From UBA8437 sp964646205 (GTDB lineage: Bacteria; Planctomycetota; Planctomycetia; Planctomycetales; Planctomycetaceae), in the NCBI GenBank assembly GCA_964646205.1, contig CAZYAZ010000010.1, positions 1 to 64,000 on the forward strand: 64,000 bases of DNA. The letters run 5' to 3'. Below are positions 54,123 to 61,681 of the stretch, one piece after another (positions within the stretch are counted from its first letter, which is position 1; each line of letters begins with the position of its first letter). The translations under genes were made by a program, and so were the position numbers. The notes under the pieces are model-generated. The model was not told where the DNA came from, searched no databases, and saw only the letters and a program-made list of their open reading frames with translations.

Positions 54123-56453
54123 TCAGGAACGACGTTCGACCCAGGCCAACAGGACCGGCAACAACACCAGGTTGCCAGCCAGTCCGCCGAGCATCGCCAC
54201 GCTGACCAGAATTCCGAAATAGACCAGCGGAATAAAATGTGAGAGCGTCAGCACGCTGAAACCCACGACCAGTGCCAGGTTGGCCAGGACGACGGCCCGG
54301 CCAACGCCGGCATGCGTCCGTTCCAGCGCTGCCGACACGTCATCTCCGGCTGCCCGCGCTCTCCGAAATCCCGAGATGTAATGGATGCTCGAATCGACGG
54401 TCAGGCCCAGCGACACGCTGGCGATCATCGCGGTGGCAATATTCACCGGCAGGCCCACCCAGCCCATTGCTCCGATCACCAACACGATCGGAAAAAGATT
54501 CGGCAACAACGCGACCAGTCCGATCCACGGACTTCGAAAAGCCAGGCTCACCATCAGGACGATTCCAATCGCCGCGAGAACAAAGCTGACCACCTGATCT
54601 CGCAGCAGGCTCTCGATCAGGAATGTCAACAAGACATACAACCCGGTCGCTTCCACCGGTCGCTCGCCGGATTTCAATTCCGAGAACTCCTCGCGGGCAA
54701 TCGCCTCGACCCGCTCGATCAACTCCCGCTTCTGTCCGGCCTGCTCCCGCTCCAGGGCCCGCAACACGATCCGCATCCGCCCGGCCTCGGCGTTGTAAAG
54801 GCTGGAGACGTACTCGGGCTGAGATTGGTCGAGGACCTTCAAACGCTTGGAGAGCGTGTTGAGGAGAAACGGGACGCGGGGCACCATTTCCAGTCCATCG
54901 CTGATCGGGACAACCTTGGTCAACCGACGGCGATCGTCGTCCGTCTTCATCTGGTCGGCCACCTCCGTCTTCAGCCGTTCAGCCAGTCGTCGCACCCGGT
55001 CAATTTCTTCCTGGGTCAGTTCATCGGAGGTCGGAAAATTGACCTCCCAGTTGCCCGCACCCCCGAGCCTGGTCTCGACAAACTCAAGGCCCTGCCGAAT
55101 CGGGCTGTCCTGGCGGAAGTTTTCACTGAAGTCGGTCTCGACCTTCAGCCTCGCCAGTCCCGCTCCAGCCACGATCACAACGATTCCGATTGCGAACAAC
55201 ACCGCCCTTGGATGACGACGAATTCCCCGGGCCAGAAACTGCAACCCCCGCACCAGTTGTCCTTCACCGGGCACTCGCCCCGGGTCCACCTGCCGCCGGC
55301 CCAGCAGAATCCCACCGGGCAACAACAACAACGCGGCCAGCAGGACCAGCAGCGTGGCCAGGCTCATCATGATTCCGAAACTGCGGACCGGGCTAATGGT
55401 ACTGGACAGCAACGCGGCAAAACCAACCGCGGTCGTGGCCCCGGTCCAGAAAATCGCCGGAGCCAGTTGATTGATCGTTCGGGCCAGTGCCTCCAACGGT
55501 GGGTGCTCGTTGCGATGCTCACGGAAATGCACGGTCACGTGAGTGCAGGTGGCAACACCTATGATCGTGACCAGGGAGTTGAGCATCGAACTGACCATGC
55601 TCAGTTTCATCCCACTGATAACCAGCAGAGCCTCGGTCCAGAGAATCGCCGTGACCACAACCAGTAACGGCAGGACCACCCAGCGAATGCTTCGGAACAG
55701 CACCAGGATCACAGCTGCCAACAGGCCCAGGGACCACCAGAACAGGGTCCGTCCGTCTTGCTCGACATAACGAAACATGTCGTGCACCTGCACCGGCTCT
55801 CCGACAACCTGTGCCACGGGATCGTGTGCAGCAGCCAGTCGACGAATCTCGGCAAATGTCTGTGCCCGGTCGGTGGTCGAATCGGAACCCGTCGCCGGAG
55901 CAAGCCTCAGAACAATCGCCACCGTTCGACGATCTGCACCCACCAGCACACCTTCAATCAACGACAAGACCCGCCGCCTGAGTCCCTTGATCCTTTTCAT
56001 CACGCGTCCGAGAACCCCGGTCGGTTCCAGCGCCTGGACAAGATGCTGAGTGCTGCCAGCCTGCACGCCCTCCACTTGCCCCAGTTTCTCGGCGAATTGC
56101 TCGATCCGCGTCCTGGACTCCGTCGATAACTCGGGAACGTCATCGTCATTGCTGAACAGGTGAGGGTCTTCGTAGGCGACAATCACGAATTCGTCCCCGC
56201 CGAACAACTCGCGACTGGCACGGAATGCGGCCAGTTGCGGATCGTCTTGGGCGTAGAGCGATTCGATCGACTGGTCGAACTTCAACTCTCCGGCCGGGAC
56301 AATCGCCAGCAATGCTGCTGCCAACGTGGTCCCCAGCAGGAGAACCCGGTACTTCAAGACCATCGCCAACAGGCTCGTGATCCGGCCACCGCCGTTCACG
56401 CCCGACTGCACGTCGTTGGGCAACTGTTCGGGATCGATCCCGTTCGAGTCCAT
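54123..56453 (-). CDS. RND-superfamily (MMPL-type) exporter
   Basis: About 776 aa in a typical duplicated layout: TM1 (about 32-50), a large periplasmic loop (about 50-230), five helices with a sterol-sensing-like core (about 235-400), a second TM at about 415-435, a second periplasmic loop, and a closing group of five helices. It likely exports lipids or hydrophobic molecules across the inner membrane. No membrane-fusion or outer-membrane partner is adjacent. ATG 56453 is preferred over 56516 because the latter adds an unrelated leader. It diverges from the GT gene with ~115 bp between starts. Confidence 0.8.
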   Translation of the reverse strand: MDSNGIDPEQLPNDVQSGVNGGGRITSLLAMVLKYRVLLLGTTLAAALLAIVPAGELKFDQSIESLYAQDDPQLAAFRASRELFGGDEFVIVAYEDPHLFSNDDDVPELSTESRTRIEQFAEKLGQVEGVQAGSTQHLVQALEPTGVLGRVMKRIKGLRRRVLSLIEGVLVGADRRTVAIVLRLAPATGSDSTTDRAQTFAEIRRLAAAHDPVAQVVGEPVQVHDMFRYVEQDGRTLFWWSLGLLAAVILVLFRSIRWVVLPLLVVVTAILWTEALLVISGMKLSMVSSMLNSLVTIIGVATCTHVTVHFREHRNEHPPLEALARTINQLAPAIFWTGATTAVGFAALLSSTISPVRSFGIMMSLATLLVLLAALLLLPGGILLGRRQVDPGRVPGEGQLVRGLQFLARGIRRHPRAVLFAIGIVVIVAGAGLARLKVETDFSENFRQDSPIRQGLEFVETRLGGAGNWEVNFPTSDELTQEEIDRVRRLAERLKTEVADQMKTDDDRRRLTKVVPISDGLEMVPRVPFLLNTLSKRLKVLDQSQPEYVSSLYNAEAGRMRIVLRALEREQAGQKRELIERVEAIAREEFSELKSGERPVEATGLYVLLTFLIESLLRDQVVSFVLAAIGIVLMVSLAFRSPWIGLVALLPNLFPIVLVIGAMGWVGLPVNIATAMIASVSLGLTVDSSIHYISGFRRARAAGDDVSAALERTHAGVGRAVVLANLALVVGFSVLTLSHFIPLVYFGILVSVAMLGGLAGNLVLLPVLLAWVERRS

Positions 56454-56567
56454 CGATCCCTGGCCTTCTCGCCCGCATTGACGGACATCGGTTACACTGG
56501 CACCGCCCATCGGCATCAGCGGCCGTAGGATAGCCGCGTTGTGGTCGACGGGCCAACAGGAGTTCGC

Positions 56568-57878
56568 GTGGACCGAGACCTTTCAAAGTTCTGGCCCCTG
56601 CTGGGAGTGGTACTCCTGGCCGTGATGGTCCGCGTCCCGGTTGCAGTGTGGCGAGCCGATTCACTCGGCGACGACCGCGACCATTACCGGCTGCTTGCCG
56701 AGGGCCTGATCGAGGGCAACGGGCTGGTTCATCCCGATCACGGCACTCCCACCGCCTACAGACCACCGCTGTTCCCGCTGGTACTGGCAGCGGTCGCCTG
56801 GACAACAGGAGCCGGCGACATCGGCGTGGCCGCGCTGCACCTGGCCCTGGGACTGGCCACGGTTGTGGGAACCTGGCTGGTCGCTGTTGAACTGGGACTG
56901 GGCCGCCGCGCGTGGTTCCCGGCGGCAGCCGTCGCCATCGATCCCCTACTTGTCGTCAGTGCCACACTGCCCATGACCGAGACACTGTTTGCCGCCCTGG
57001 CGACCTGGATGCTCGCACTGACCACTTCACGATTGTCAGTCACCAGGGGACTGTTGGTAGGAATCCTGTTCGGTCTCGCGGCCCTGTGCCGCCCCTCGGT
57101 CTGGGCCTTTGCCGTGCTGATCGCGGTGGTCGTGGGGATCAGGTGGCTGAGAAACACCGGTGCTGGACACGGGTCCAACGACCGGATGGTCCTTGCCGTC
57201 ACCCTCGCCGGTGCCGCACTGACGGTCAGCCCCTGGCTGGCCCGCAACCTGGCCGTCTCGGGTACGCCCGTGCTGACAACCACCCACGGCGGCTACACGC
57301 TGTTGCTGGGCAACAATCCCGTCTTCTACGAACAAGTCGTGAGACGTCCTCTGGGGACAACCTGGAACGACACCAACTCGGACGCCGGGCGTCGGCCCAC
57401 CGAATGGCGCAAGCACCTGGAAACCCGCATGCCGGTCGCGCCTCGTGGAATCGCTGCCGAACGGCAGCGTGACCGGTTCATGTATGGCCTGGCCGTCGCC
57501 AACATCATCCACGACCCCCCGGGATTCGCCCGGGCATGCCTGTTGCGGGTGTTGCGATTCTGGACACCGTGGCCGCTCGAATCCGCTCCCGGTTCGGCAT
57601 GGCCCGCGTTGATCAAGTGGAGTGTAGCGGCCTGGTACGCGACCGTGCTGGTGGCCATGCTCGTGGGCGTCTGGCGTGCCCCCTGGAGAGCCAACAGCGG
57701 CTGGCACGCCCCACTGCTCTTCCTGTTGGCGCTGTCACTGGTACACGTGGCCTTCTGGTCAACCATGCGAATGAGAGCCCCGGTAATGCCGGTAGTCTTT
57801 CTGCTGGCCACGGTTGGACTCTGGAGTCCAACCGGCGAGGTGGGCAAGTCGGACGACACCGCGGCGGAGGGTTATTGA
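56568..57878 (+). CDS. GT-C family membrane glycosyltransferase (ArnT/PMT-like, GT39/83 type)
   Basis: About 436 aa with ~10 TM helices. The first periplasmic loop has the catalytic-type L-G-D-D-R-D-H-Y (about 31-38) and the Y-R-P-P-L-F-P block (about 65-71) of ArnT-like undecaprenyl/dolichyl-phosphate-sugar transferases. GTG 56568 is chosen because AGGAG (56558-56562) sits five bases before it. The acceptor is unknown; an LptD-like gene follows, so cell-envelope glycolipid is possible. The stop codon is embedded in the -35 box of the next promoter. Confidence 0.75.
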   Translation: MDRDLSKFWPLLGVVLLAVMVRVPVAVWRADSLGDDRDHYRLLAEGLIEGNGLVHPDHGTPTAYRPPLFPLVLAAVAWTTGAGDIGVAALHLALGLATVVGTWLVAVELGLGRRAWFPAAAVAIDPLLVVSATLPMTETLFAALATWMLALTTSRLSVTRGLLVGILFGLAALCRPSVWAFAVLIAVVVGIRWLRNTGAGHGSNDRMVLAVTLAGAALTVSPWLARNLAVSGTPVLTTTHGGYTLLLGNNPVFYEQVVRRPLGTTWNDTNSDAGRRPTEWRKHLETRMPVAPRGIAAERQRDRFMYGLAVANIIHDPPGFARACLLRVLRFWTPWPLESAPGSAWPALIKWSVAAWYATVLVAMLVGVWRAPWRANSGWHAPLLFLLALSLVHVAFWSTMRMRAPVMPVVFLLATVGLWSPTGEVGKSDDTAAEGY

Positions 57879-57904
57879 CACCCTGGAAAAAGCGGACCTA
57901 TAAT
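57875..57904 (+). promoter_or_regulatory. Perfect-consensus sigma-70 promoter for the LptD-like gene
   Basis: TTGACA (57875-57880) and TATAAT (57899-57904), both exact consensus hexamers, are 18 bp apart. Transcription would start near 57911, about 125 bp before the GTG at 58038. The -35 overlaps the TGA stop of the glycosyltransferase gene. Confidence 0.8.
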
Positions 57905-58037
57905 CCCGCCCCCCCCGCGACCAGGATGGTGCGGGACCACTCCGGAATCATCCAGCCACCACCGGGCCCCTCGACAATCGAGCGAATCGGCGGCGGCTGG
58001 CGATCCGGCAATTTGCTTCCAGGAACCGGATTCCCAC

Positions 58038-61000
58038 GTGTCGGGCAGGACGCCCACCGACGTCGCCTCGCAACGCCGCCCGCAAACGGTCGTCACCCTG
58101 TGGTGCCTTCGCCTGATTGCGGTCGCGGTTGCGTTGGCGTTGGCACCCCCCACGTTCGTGTTGGCCGATGACCCAACAGCGGCCACGGACCTGGTTTCGA
58201 TCTCAGCTGATTTCGGCTACGAAACCGAAGCCCGCAGTTTGAACGGGTCGTCACGGATCGCCGTACTCCGACGGCAGGTCACCATCCGACAAGCCAATAC
58301 CGTGATCACCGCGGGCCAGGGAATCGCCTGGATCAGCCGGGCAAGACCACCGGAAACCGGTATCCGGGTGTCGGTGTACCTGGAAAACAATGTCCGACTC
58401 GAAAGTCCCGACCAGACCCACAGTCGCCCAAACCTGTTGCACCGCCTGGCGATCTCCTCGACCGCACCGGTCGTCACAATCACTCACCGCCAGAAAAACC
58501 CGGGTTCGCTAGTCGAGGACCCACTGTACCGACGCGGCACGGCCCACCGGCAACGTCGGCCCGGCGACGATCACCGGCTGACAGCACACCAGGCCGGGCC
58601 GGCCCCGGCCCCGATCGTCACCGATCCACAACAGCCTCTCCGACGAGTTCAACTGTTTCCCCGGACCAACCGCCCTTTCAGCGTGACCACAGACACCGCA
58701 CCCGGCACAACTCCCAGCGAAAAGGTGTTCGTGGTCACCGGAGGTGTCAACCTGGTGATCGACCAGGTCGCGGCGGACAAAACCCAATCACTCTTCGGGT
58801 CCGGCACCGTGGACCTCTCGGCCGATCGGGTTGTCATCTGGGCCCAGATGAACGCGGAACCGGACATCTCCTCCCAACTTGTCCAGGCTGTCGACCGTGG
58901 AATACAGATCTACCTGGAAGGCAACATCGAACTGAGACAGGGAGGGCACATCGTGCGTGCCCACCGGGCACTCTACGACGCCAGGGAACGCCGCGCCCTG
59001 ATGCTCGACGCCGACCTGCTGGCCCAGATCCCCGGTGGCCGGGTTCCGTTGAGAATCCGGGCCGAAAAAATCCGGCAGGACGGGGACCACAACTTCCACG
59101 CCCACAACGCCTGGGCATCGACCAGCCCCTTCGGCGTTCCCGGTTATCGACTCCAGGCCCGTGACGTATTCTTGGATCGCCGCGAACTGCCCCGCTGGCT
59201 CGGCTCTCCGGTGAACGGCGACAAGGTGGACTGGATCACCACCCAGAACAACCTGCTGCTACTGGGCGAGACTCCGGTTTTCTTCACGCCCAACCTCGGT
59301 GGACCCGCCACCGATTTCAACTTCCCGCTGCAACGGATCAACTTCAACCAGGACAGTGTCTTCGGATTCCAGGCCGAAACAACCTGGAGCCTGTTCACGT
59401 TGCTAGGAATCGAGCCCGTCGAAGGGGTCGACTGGTCGCTGCAGGCGGACTACTACACCGATCGAGGTCCCCGCATCGGCAGCGGGCTGACCTACCGACA
59501 GAACGGGCTGCTCGGACTCCCCGGCCAGGTGACCGGGTGGAGCAACGGGGCCTACCTGTACGACCAGGGACTCGACAACCTCGGTCGAGACCGCCGACAA
59601 CTCGAGCTCAACTCGCCTCATCGTGGCCGAGGCCGCTTGATCCACCGGCATGATTTCCCCGAGGGCTACACCGTCCGTGGCGAAATCGGTTACCTCTCGG
59701 ACCGCAACCTGCTCGAACAATACTACGAGCAGGAATTCGACCAGGAGAAAGACCACGACACGCTGCTGTACCTGGAACAGAGAAGTGACAGCACGGCCTG
59801 GAGCCTGTTAGCCCAGCCACGCATCAACGACTTCGAGACCGCCACCGAATGGCTTCCTCGAGGCGATCTGTATGTCTTCTCACAACCGCTGCGACACGGG
59901 CTGCCCGGCTGGCCCACTCTCAGTTGGTCAACCCACACCTCGGCCGGCTACGCACGGCTCCGGGCCGCAGAGGCCCCGCTGGATCCCTCTGACGTCTTCA
60001 CTCCGCTGGCCGATACCGCCAATGTCGGTGGAGCCGTGCTGATGTCGCGACACGAACTCACCCTGCCGGTGATGCTGGGCCCCGCCCCGGTGGTGCCCTA
60101 CGTGATGGCCGAGAGTGCCTACTGGAGCGAGGGAATGGCGGGAACCGAGATTGACCGACATCTCTTCAGTGGCGGCCTCAGAAGCAGCCTCTCGATGTCC
60201 CGCATCGATCCGGGTATCCGCAGCCCGATCCTTGGGCTCAACGGGTTGGCTCACAAGATGACGTTTGAAACCGACCTGGCGTGGACCGAAACCACCAGGG
60301 GACTCGGCGAGATTCCCCAGTACAATCCGCTCGACGACAACGCGCAGGAACGGTTCCGCTACCGGATGCTGTCCAACACGTTTGGTGGAGTCTTGCCCGG
60401 TGGTTTGGACACCCGCAGTTTCGGAGTTCGCAACGGGATCGGCCTGGGAATGACGGCTCCCTGGCACGAACTGGTCGCCGATCAACAGGCCCTGAGACTG
60501 GCGTGGCGACACCGGTTGCAGACGAAAGCGGGTGCCCCTGGAGGCGAACGGATTCGCAACTGGATGACGCTCGACCTGGAAGCCACCTGGTTTCCCAGGC
60601 CCGATCGGGACAACTTTGGCGAGGACTTCGGGTTACTTGGTTCTTCCTACCGCTGGCACGTCAGTGATCGCACCACGTTGCTGGTCGACGCCTACATGGA
60701 TCTCTTTGACCAGGCCCCCGAGATGTGGAACGTGGGCCTGCTCAGCCAGCGAACATCCCGCGGAACCCTCTTTGCCAACCTCCAGCAAATTCACGGGGGC
60801 CCCATCGACAGCCAGATCCTGTCTGCCGGATTCAGCTACCGCATGAGCCCCAAGTGGGTCTCGACAATGCAAACCGCCTACGACCTCGCGGAGGAACGCA
60901 ACCAGGGCCAGTCGCTGACACTGACTCGCATCGGGGGCGACTTCCTGGTCCATTTCGGAGCCAGTTACGACAACAGTCGGGACGCTGCAGGATTCCACCT

Positions 61001-61076
61001 GTCCGTGGAGCCTCGCTTCGGCGCCATGAACGCGTCCAACCCTCAAATGGGTCGGCTGCTGGGCCTGAGGAACTAG
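58038..61076 (+). CDS. LptD-like outer-membrane LPS-assembly protein
   Basis: 1,012 aa, GTG start. Signal peptide (about 20-43, ending L-A-D-D). An N-terminal OstA/LptA-like beta-jellyroll (about 50-360) is followed by a long beta-barrel with alternating aromatic strands. The Y-L-S-D-R-N-L-L-E-Q-Y-Y-E-Q-E-F segment (about 555-570) and the general plan match LptD/organic-solvent-tolerance proteins of Planctomycetota. By family knowledge it inserts lipopolysaccharide into the outer leaflet. Two Cys pairs needed for E. coli LptD disulfides are not evident. Its own consensus promoter suggests strong constitutive expression. Confidence 0.8.
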   Translation: MSGRTPTDVASQRRPQTVVTLWCLRLIAVAVALALAPPTFVLADDPTAATDLVSISADFGYETEARSLNGSSRIAVLRRQVTIRQANTVITAGQGIAWISRARPPETGIRVSVYLENNVRLESPDQTHSRPNLLHRLAISSTAPVVTITHRQKNPGSLVEDPLYRRGTAHRQRRPGDDHRLTAHQAGPAPAPIVTDPQQPLRRVQLFPRTNRPFSVTTDTAPGTTPSEKVFVVTGGVNLVIDQVAADKTQSLFGSGTVDLSADRVVIWAQMNAEPDISSQLVQAVDRGIQIYLEGNIELRQGGHIVRAHRALYDARERRALMLDADLLAQIPGGRVPLRIRAEKIRQDGDHNFHAHNAWASTSPFGVPGYRLQARDVFLDRRELPRWLGSPVNGDKVDWITTQNNLLLLGETPVFFTPNLGGPATDFNFPLQRINFNQDSVFGFQAETTWSLFTLLGIEPVEGVDWSLQADYYTDRGPRIGSGLTYRQNGLLGLPGQVTGWSNGAYLYDQGLDNLGRDRRQLELNSPHRGRGRLIHRHDFPEGYTVRGEIGYLSDRNLLEQYYEQEFDQEKDHDTLLYLEQRSDSTAWSLLAQPRINDFETATEWLPRGDLYVFSQPLRHGLPGWPTLSWSTHTSAGYARLRAAEAPLDPSDVFTPLADTANVGGAVLMSRHELTLPVMLGPAPVVPYVMAESAYWSEGMAGTEIDRHLFSGGLRSSLSMSRIDPGIRSPILGLNGLAHKMTFETDLAWTETTRGLGEIPQYNPLDDNAQERFRYRMLSNTFGGVLPGGLDTRSFGVRNGIGLGMTAPWHELVADQQALRLAWRHRLQTKAGAPGGERIRNWMTLDLEATWFPRPDRDNFGEDFGLLGSSYRWHVSDRTTLLVDAYMDLFDQAPEMWNVGLLSQRTSRGTLFANLQQIHGGPIDSQILSAGFSYRMSPKWVSTMQTAYDLAEERNQGQSLTLTRIGGDFLVHFGASYDNSRDAAGFHLSVEPRFGAMNASNPQMGRLLGLRN

Positions 61077-61585
61077 GAATCCGCCGGATTCTCATCCTGG
61101 CGACGATGCAACTCCTCGTGTTCCTGGTCGTCGGTCGGTCGCGTGTCGCGGCCGGGACCATCGGTCAACTCGATCCGGTCCACGAACTTCACGTTCGCGC
61201 AATCATCCAACTCATCGGTGTGACACGCAGCGGGATCCCTGATCAGGAATCGGAACGGTCCACCCTGCTCGAGAGTCATCGGCTGCCCGTCCACCGAATA
61301 GACGAGAATCCCCTCGTTCCGGATGGGTTCCAATGGCACGCTGGCCGCAAAATCGTCGGCGGTGGCGTGCAATGTCAGGTAACTGGCCTGTGACGTCGGA
61401 ATGACACGCGAGAGCAATGATTCGAGTGTCACACCGTCGCCGTTGCGAGTCGGGTGAAAACGACTCACGTCGAGAACCCGCTCGGATTCACCAAATTCGG
61501 CCAGTTCCGAATAGGTCAACACCAACTGATTTTGGACGTGTCCATCAATCGTCAACTTCGGCGTCGTCATCGGCTGAACTTTCAC
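61073..61585 (-). CDS. Small molybdopterin-binding (sulfite-oxidase-like) domain protein
   Basis: 170 aa. The core (about 10-140) follows the Oxidored_molyb fold: L-T-Y-S-E-L-A-E-F, G-V-T-L-E-S-L-L, G-G-P-F-R-F-L-I-R-D-P, and the closing C-A-N-V-K-F-V-D-R-I-E-L-T. The Mo-coordinating Cys, normally placed before the G-V-x-L block, is missing (D-V-S-R-F-H-P-T-R-N instead). The C-terminal ~25 residues are charged and tail-like. It may be a non-catalytic or differently coordinated relative. Stop shares a CTAG with the convergent LptD-like gene. Confidence 0.6.
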   Translation of the reverse strand: MKVQPMTTPKLTIDGHVQNQLVLTYSELAEFGESERVLDVSRFHPTRNGDGVTLESLLSRVIPTSQASYLTLHATADDFAASVPLEPIRNEGILVYSVDGQPMTLEQGGPFRFLIRDPAACHTDELDDCANVKFVDRIELTDGPGRDTRPTDDQEHEELHRRQDENPADS

Positions 61586-61611
61586 TGAATGCTCGGAGCA
61601 GGAATTGTCTC

Positions 61612-61657
61612 AATAGAAAGAAGAAGGCACCCCGATCGTTCCTTTGATCGGGGTGCC
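61612..61657 (-). terminator. Rho-independent terminator of the ribonucleotide reductase gene
   Basis: Perfect 12-bp stem GGCACCCCGATC/GATCGGGGTGCC (61626-61637 with 61646-61657), 8-base loop, followed on the minus strand by a T-rich tract (TTCTTCTTTCT). It lies 24 bp beyond the stop of the reductase gene. Confidence 0.88.
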
Positions 61658-61681
61658 CGTTGCAAGAGACTCGCCGGTCCT

